NCBI GenBank assembly: GCA_947505055.1
Contig: CANNLO010000008.1
Location: forward strand, 1-40,694
Length of the DNA stretch: 40,694 nucleotides
Origin: Methylococcaceae bacterium
GTDB lineage: Bacteria; Pseudomonadota; Gammaproteobacteria; Methylococcales; Methylomonadaceae
Direction of reading: 5' to 3'
This document shows positions 36,136 to 40,694 of this stretch, in pieces. Numbering within the stretch: the first letter of the stretch is position 1; every line of letters begins with the position of its first letter. Made by a program: the position numbers and the translations under genes. The notes below the pieces were generated by a model. The model was given only the letters and a program-made list of their open reading frames with translations. It was not told where the DNA came from and did not search any database.

Positions 36136-38010
36136 TTATAGTTGAATTATCGTTGTTTTCCACTTGAATAAAGTAATATTCAGTTTAAGACATAACTTCT
36201 GTAATAAACCAAGGCTCTCATCAGATAGCGGGATGGTTAAGATTATGCCGTTAATATTTTTTTCTTGCGCAACTTTTTCAAGTTCAGCTATATCACCTAA
36301 AATAGGTAAGCCATAAGTATACTTACCTTTTATAGATGGATTGTCATCAATAAATCCAATTATAAAATCATTTTCATGATGATTTTCATGATTAAGATAA
36401 TGGGCTCGCAAATATAAACCTGCAACTTGCCCCGACCCATACAATAAAATATTAGATCTGGGAATAGCATTAATAATGGGGCTGTGATTACCTATTATCC
36501 ATTCTCGTGACAAATGAAAAGGGATTCGTATTCCTAAAATACCCAATAGGGTAAATAAAATAAATAAACAAGCTTGATTGATTGTGGTTAGAAAATTCAG
36601 ATTGGAATTTAAACTAAAAAATATAGCCAAACTGAATAAAGCCCCAATAATAATAGCCAGGCTTAGTAATAGAAAATCCTTGAATGAACTGTTACGCCAT
36701 ATTTTAATATAAGTATTAGATGCGAACATCAAAATAAAAGTGGGCACAATCCATAGTGGCAGGCTGTTTGCCCATTTTCCCAGTGAGCTAAAAGGTTGCT
36801 CGCCATTTAAAACAAGAAAGCCGGAAAGCCAAACCATTGCACCCATCCAGACGACGTCGAATAATACATATAATGCCAAGTTAAAATCGGTGTATTTAGA
36901 GTTGGAGTAGCCTGCTGCAATAAGTCGGCTTGTCTCCCATAATTCTATTTTTAATATATAACGGAATAATAAATAAATAGAGATGATAAGCGCGATTAAA
37001 AACAGACCTATTGCAAGGTCTTTATAAATAAAATAGATAATGCCTAAAGCAATAATAACAATGTTGACGGCATATAAAATATAAGCGACCTGTTTATGTG
37101 TTGCCCCTGAATTAAGCAAGCGGTGATGCAGGTGCTCACGATCTGCGCCCATTATTTTTACCGGTTTTGCATCGGAATTGTTCTTGGCTAATAATTTGCG
37201 TATAGACCGGCGCCATATTGCCAGTAAGGTATCTAAAACAGGCACGCCGGCAACAAAAAAGAGCGCGGCAATGATTAAAGAAACTGAGCCTTTGCCGCCG
37301 GCTTGCAAGCTGATATTTGCAATTGCAAAGCCTAAAAACATGCTGCCGGTATCGCCTAAAAATATTTTTGCAGGAAAAAAGTTATAACGTAAAAAACCTA
37401 AACAGCTGCCTATCAAGGCTATGCAAACTAAAGCGTCTCCGGGGAAGCCACGAAAAATAAAAATTGAAGCAAGTCCAATGCCAGAAATAAGGGCTAAGCC
37501 TGAGCATAAACCATCTAAACCATCAATTAAATTAAAGGCATTTATAATCGTCAGATTCCAGATAAGTACAAATAGCATTCCCCATAAAAAATCAAAATCT
37601 AGGTTAAGTAAGTTAACTTGATAATCTGATAAGAAATAAAGAATTAAAGCTGCGGAAGATTGGCCGACTAATTTAAGGATAGGAGAGGTATTGAAACGAT
37701 CATCAACTAGGCCTATACCTAACAAAAATGATGAGGCAAGAAAAAAAGCATACCACCAATCAAAATTTAATTGACCGGAAAATTCCTTCCAAAAATATTG
37801 ATATAGGGTAAAGCACGCCACATGAAAGCCCAGAAAAACAACTACGCCACCCGCTAAAGGGGTCGGTTTTGAATGTACGCATCGGCTGTCAGGGTAATCT
37901 ATGAGGCCAAATTTAGGAGTGATTTTGATGAACAGCGGCGTAAAAATAAAGACGATGACATACGAAACGCCAAAAACGGCAAGATATTTAAATAAATGGT
38001 CTATTTGCAT
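36136..38010 (-). CDS. WecA/MraY-family polyprenyl-P sugar-1-P transferase fused to a CapD/FlaA1-type N-terminal module
   Basis: A 624-residue multi-membrane protein. Residues 1 to about 350 are a WecA-like transferase: LVDDRF with DD 103-104, INAFNLIDGLDGL (156-168), FFPAKIFLGDTGS (211-223) and the DREHLHHR loop (290-297). These motifs transfer HexNAc-1-P from UDP-sugar to undecaprenyl phosphate. From about 375 a second set of four or five membrane segments contains NTYIKIWRNSSFKDF, like the CapD/WbaP N-terminal region. It is followed by a Rossmann-like domain LLYGSGQVAGLYLRAHYL, GFIDDNP and LPILGDIAEL (about 520-624). No epimerase/dehydratase catalytic domain follows. It probably starts surface polysaccharide synthesis and is downstream of an O-antigen ligase-like gene on the same strand. 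Confidence 0.88.
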   Translation of the reverse strand: MQIDHLFKYLAVFGVSYVIVFIFTPLFIKITPKFGLIDYPDSRCVHSKPTPLAGGVVVFLGFHVACFTLYQYFWKEFSGQLNFDWWYAFFLASSFLLGIGLVDDRFNTSPILKLVGQSSAALILYFLSDYQVNLLNLDFDFLWGMLFVLIWNLTIINAFNLIDGLDGLCSGLALISGIGLASIFIFRGFPGDALVCIALIGSCLGFLRYNFFPAKIFLGDTGSMFLGFAIANISLQAGGKGSVSLIIAALFFVAGVPVLDTLLAIWRRSIRKLLAKNNSDAKPVKIMGADREHLHHRLLNSGATHKQVAYILYAVNIVIIALGIIYFIYKDLAIGLFLIALIISIYLLFRYILKIELWETSRLIAAGYSNSKYTDFNLALYVLFDVVWMGAMVWLSGFLVLNGEQPFSSLGKWANSLPLWIVPTFILMFASNTYIKIWRNSSFKDFLLLSLAIIIGALFSLAIFFSLNSNLNFLTTINQACLFILFTLLGILGIRIPFHLSREWIIGNHSPIINAIPRSNILLYGSGQVAGLYLRAHYLNHENHHENDFIIGFIDDNPSIKGKYTYGLPILGDIAELEKVAQEKNINGIILTIPLSDESLGLLQKLCLKLNITLFKWKTTIIQL

Positions 38011-38080
38011 AGGCTATACTGTCTTTTTCCAGTTTATATTGTATTTGCACGTGAACTATGCGCTAGAATTTTTATGTATG

Positions 38081-38107
38081 ATGTACTAATACGTAGGATT
38101 AGTACAT
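38081..38107. promoter_or_regulatory. Perfect palindrome upstream of the WecA-like gene (candidate operator)
   Basis: ATGTACTAAT (38081-38090) and ATTAGTACAT (38098-38107) are perfect 10-bp inverted arms with a 7-bp spacer, about 71-97 bp before the WecA-like start codon. No T-tract follows on the minus strand, so an operator for a dimeric regulator is more likely than a terminator. Confidence 0.55.
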
Positions 38108-38128
38108 ACATTTAGGGGATGATTTTTT

Positions 38129-39478
38129 CTATTTTTTTCGAGAGGGTATGGCTTGTGCCGTTGCTGCCCCCATTATCAATGCGTAAGTATAAGCGACAGC
38201 TGGTATTTGCAGGCTAAAATCTACTAAGGCATGAGCGCCAACCAAAAGACTTGCAGAAAAACCAATGGCCGGATAAATCCAGTTTTTGCGTCTTACCCAA
38301 ATGCCACGAAGGCAGATTAGTGCTACTAGGGCTATAGAGATAAATAAGGCAGAAGCTTGCAGTAAGCCTAATTCAAAAATATTCTCCAAATAGGTGTTAT
38401 GTGCCATATCAAAATAACCAATAATGGATTCATCACGATACAACCTGAAACTTTTGAAGAAGCTTCCATAACCGACGCCAAGCCAACGATTTTCAGCGTT
38501 AGCTTTATACAAAATATCATAAACCAAAAAGCGGCCTTCGCTATCGAGTGAGGTGGCATCAAGGCGATCAATTATTTTATCGCCACTTTGCCAAAGTACG
38601 CCCAGAGAGGTAATGCCAATAATAATGACGAAAGTGATAATTGCGGCATTATTTTTTATTCGGCGACTCAAAAGTAAGATAATAAAAAACATCGTTACAG
38701 CTAAAGTGGTGCTTGAAAAACCACCGCGGGATTGGCTTAAAAATAAGGCTGTTGTAATGATAATAATGATCAGCAAGGGAAGCCAGCCACGAATAAAAAC
38801 ATGTTCGAAGAAATATTGTCTTCCATAATGGCTATTAACGCCATACTGGAAACAAGACTGAATCTTATCAAACAGTAATGGCAAGCCGCAGAGCAAGGTT
38901 AAGCCGGCAAAAGTGGCATAGGAATTACGGTTAACAAAAGTGCTGGTTACTGCGTTCTGAGGCGCCCAGGTATCAAACCACAATAAGGTCTCATAATGTC
39001 CTAAATAAACGACCAAACCATAGATGGCATAAATCAAGCCGGCATAAGCCAGACTTTTAAAGGTGTGTGCGGCATTTTCACTGTTACGGTTGAATTGCAG
39101 ACTGAGAAAAAATACTAAAAAATAGCTAAGCAACTTCATGAGTGCTGTAGCCGTTTCTTGTGGCATGAGGCTGACGTGAGCCTCAAAGAATCCAGGTAAC
39201 TGTTCTGCTGCTAGTTGCCAGAAGGGATGTGTCCAGGCTTTAGGTGAGAGATTAGAAGGTTGAAATATAATCCACACAACAGGAATACAGGCCAGGTAAA
39301 GCGGATATTTAACAGCTTGTAGACTTAGACGTAGTTCAGAGCGCTTACATAGTGACGTAGCAAAAATGATTAGCCCTATTACTGCCAATAGTACAGCAAA
39401 GAAACTCCATGCCCAAGGTCGATTGCAGCCAAAGGGAATAGGTGATAATAATATGGCGTATAGAAAAATTTTAAACAT
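38129..39478 (-). CDS. O-antigen ligase/polymerase family (Wzy/WaaL-like) membrane protein
   Basis: A 449-residue inner-membrane protein with about ten or more hydrophobic segments and one large periplasmic loop. The Wzy_C (PF04932-like) core is seen as STFVNRNSYATFAGL, FLSQSRGGFSSTTLAV, NRWLGVGYGSFFKSFRLY and DMAHNTYLENIFELGLL. The Arg in SQSRGG and the His in AHNTYLE are the residues typical for this superfamily. It either polymerises lipid-linked repeat units or ligates a finished glycan to an acceptor; sequence alone does not decide. It lies 118 bp upstream of the WecA-like gene on the same strand, consistent with one polysaccharide pathway. No obvious Shine-Dalgarno sequence precedes the ATG. 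Confidence 0.85.
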   Translation of the reverse strand: MFKIFLYAILLSPIPFGCNRPWAWSFFAVLLAVIGLIIFATSLCKRSELRLSLQAVKYPLYLACIPVVWIIFQPSNLSPKAWTHPFWQLAAEQLPGFFEAHVSLMPQETATALMKLLSYFLVFFLSLQFNRNSENAAHTFKSLAYAGLIYAIYGLVVYLGHYETLLWFDTWAPQNAVTSTFVNRNSYATFAGLTLLCGLPLLFDKIQSCFQYGVNSHYGRQYFFEHVFIRGWLPLLIIIIITTALFLSQSRGGFSSTTLAVTMFFIILLLSRRIKNNAAIITFVIIIGITSLGVLWQSGDKIIDRLDATSLDSEGRFLVYDILYKANAENRWLGVGYGSFFKSFRLYRDESIIGYFDMAHNTYLENIFELGLLQASALFISIALVALICLRGIWVRRKNWIYPAIGFSASLLVGAHALVDFSLQIPAVAYTYALIMGAATAQAIPSRKK

Positions 39479-39865
39479 AGCTGTAAATATCGAAGCCCAA
39501 TAAACGGTTAAGTATTATCGAATTTGCTAAAGTAAGCAAAACAAACGAGGGCGAATTAATAGCTGGGTGCTTGATTTTATACTAGGTGCGTTTGATGTCT
39601 GATTTCCTTACAGCAAATAGAATGGGATAGGATGGGATGGAGAGTGGCTGTGATGTGCTAACATTATGAAATTAAAAGTTTATATTAAAATATAGCGGAT
39701 TTGTATGTGATTTTAGTTGTCATTGTTTGTTGGTATTACAGTATTCAATTAGACAAAGAGGCTAATTATACCTATAATTTCAAAACGTACAGGAAGAGTT
39801 GCCAATGCATTCAGTTATTTTGGATGTGAAAAATCAATGTAATATTAAATGAGTGGTATATAAAT
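39479..39865. other. Divergent promoter region between the O-antigen ligase-like and repeat-protein genes
   Basis: No gene seen. It must hold the two divergent promoters. A short purine-rich run of GGGAT/GGATG units lies at about 39628-39646. A possible -35/-10 pair for the repeat protein is TTGGAT (39820-39825) and TATTAA (39843-39848), but it is close to the start codon. Confidence 0.45.
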
Positions 39866-40609
39866 ATGAATATTTCAATTAATAAATCAAAGTTTTTATT
39901 GATTATCATGGCATTAGTGATGTCATTTGCGGTGAATGCAAGCGTCGAAACTGATGTTGTCAATGCGATAAAAGCCAATCCAAAAAATGCCGCGGCGCTT
40001 ATCCAAGCGGCTGCAAAAGCAAATCCGGGCTTGGCAGCAAGCATAGCTTTAGCCGTGGTTAAGGCTCAGATACCTGAGTTATTGCCGTCAGTTATTGCTT
40101 CAGCCGCGGCCAAAGGCGCACCATTGCAAGCGGCAGCCATTGTGAAGGCAGTTGTAAAGGCTCAGCCTTCATCTGCAGCAGCTATTGCGTCAGCGGTAGT
40201 TAAGGCAGTTCCTTCCAAAGCAGGCGCCATTACTCAAGCCGCAGTCGAGGCTGATCCAGACTCGGCTATGGCAATTACAGAAGCAATTATTACTTCAGTG
40301 CTCTCTTCGCCATCTGTAGTTCAAACACCGGACTCCAAGTCAGAATCTACAACCAGCAACATTACTCTTACAGACAACGTAATTGTCACTGATTTTGAAA
40401 AGAAATTCGATATTTGTGCGAGTGATGCAACCTGTATAAATAATGCAGCTATTGCAGCTATGAAACTAGCGGGCAGCACTAATCCTGCTATTTTGTCATT
40501 ACTTGCTGGTGCCATTGTTACCAAGGTAGAAACTTTAACTACTGATACTGGCATAATAACCGGCGTCACAAATGCAACTAAAGACTGTGTTGCCGCCAGT
40601 TGCTCTTAA
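39866..40609 (+). CDS. Exported alanine-rich protein with tandem 15-residue repeats
   Basis: A 247-residue protein with a clear signal peptide (MNISINKSKFLLIIMALVMS then FAVNA; likely cleavage after A25). Residues 33-139 form seven tandem units, six of exactly 15 residues and one of 17, with consensus A-V-V-K-A-x-P-x-x-A-A-A-I-x-x, for example AVVKAQPSSAAAIAS and AVVKAVPSKAGAITQ. The pattern fits a stack of short amphipathic helices. A Ser/Thr-rich linker (about 145-170) leads to a C-terminal region with four Cys (184, 190, 241, 246), likely two disulfides after export. I recognise no family and assign no function. It lies beside polysaccharide genes, and another gene starts 64 bp downstream. 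Confidence 0.85.
   Translation: MNISINKSKFLLIIMALVMSFAVNASVETDVVNAIKANPKNAAALIQAAAKANPGLAASIALAVVKAQIPELLPSVIASAAAKGAPLQAAAIVKAVVKAQPSSAAAIASAVVKAVPSKAGAITQAAVEADPDSAMAITEAIITSVLSSPSVVQTPDSKSESTTSNITLTDNVIVTDFEKKFDICASDATCINNAAIAAMKLAGSTNPAILSLLAGAIVTKVETLTTDTGIITGVTNATKDCVAASCS
39962..40282 (+). repeat. Coding tandem repeats (7 x about 45 bp, diverged)
   Basis: The DNA encodes the seven 15-residue units of the alanine-rich exported protein. The copies are diverged at the nucleotide level, so the repeat is kept at the protein level rather than being a recent duplication. Confidence 0.8.
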
Positions 40610-40673
40610 TCGCGAGCTTAAATCCAAGCAGTAAAAGAGTGCCACATAAATTTAAAGCCGGGAGCTATCAAAA

Positions 40674-40694
40674 ATGAATAAAAAAAACCTGTTA
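40674..40694 (+). CDS. Start of a further gene, cut by the window end
   Basis: An ATG is preceded by GGGAG (40660-40664) at good distance. The seven visible codons read MNKKNLL, which could be the start of a signal peptide. Co-directional with, and 64 bp after, the alanine-rich repeat gene, so probably in the same transcript. Identity is unknown. Confidence 0.5.

Noticed and set aside
39625..39650. Short G/A-rich tandem-like run
   Set aside because: Only a few irregular GGGAT/GGATG units; too short and imperfect to call a tandem repeat or binding array.

Overview
The window is a contiguous piece of a gammaproteobacterial chromosome of moderately low GC (by eye a little above 40%). The gene order of the first 8 kb (serC-pheA-hisC-tyrA/aroA-cmk-rpsA-ihfB) is the mixed-function supraoperon known from pseudomonads and relatives. 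The hfq-hflX-hflK-hflC-(hisZ)-purA block is also typical of Gammaproteobacteria. HisZ, a NifJ-type pyruvate:ferredoxin oxidoreductase with a GltD-like partner, a fused TyrA-AroA and a membrane GH17 protein together suggest a methanotroph-like (Methylococcales) lineage. That placement is an impression: no methane-oxidation gene is present here.

Layout. 1-7.8 kb: amino-acid/translation supraoperon, with an intrinsic terminator or attenuator between rpsA and ihfB. 7.8-8.9 kb: AT-rich spacer carrying an internally deleted IS1595-family element with intact ends and an 8-bp target duplication. 8.9-10.5 kb: class I (Fe-S) fumarase. 10.8-17.6 kb: hfq, a possible 37-codon coupling ORF, hflX, hflK, hflC, hisZ, purA and a small conserved-looking protein, closed by a strong terminator. 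17.7-22.5 kb: an MHS-type MFS transporter, prfC and a GT4 glycosyltransferase. 22.9-27.8 kb: rapA, a CvfB-like S1 RNA-binding protein and a membrane J-domain/Sel1 protein, followed by a terminator. 27.8-30.3 kb: a minus-strand GH17/multi-TM protein (beta-glucan synthase-like) and a divergent GNAT. 30.8-36.0 kb: a two-gene unit, GltD-like Fe-S flavoprotein plus pyruvate:ferredoxin oxidoreductase. 36.1-40.7 kb: the edge of a cell-surface polysaccharide locus, with a WecA-like transferase carrying an unusual CapD/FlaA1-type C-terminal half, a Wzy/WaaL-type protein, a divergent exported alanine-rich 15-residue-repeat protein, and the first codons of another gene.

Most of the window is housekeeping. 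The points most worth a second look are the repeat protein at the right end, the WecA-CapD fusion with its upstream palindrome, the bridging ORF between hfq and hflX, and the deleted insertion sequence. I found no CRISPR array, tRNA, rRNA, phage genes or recognisable defence system.
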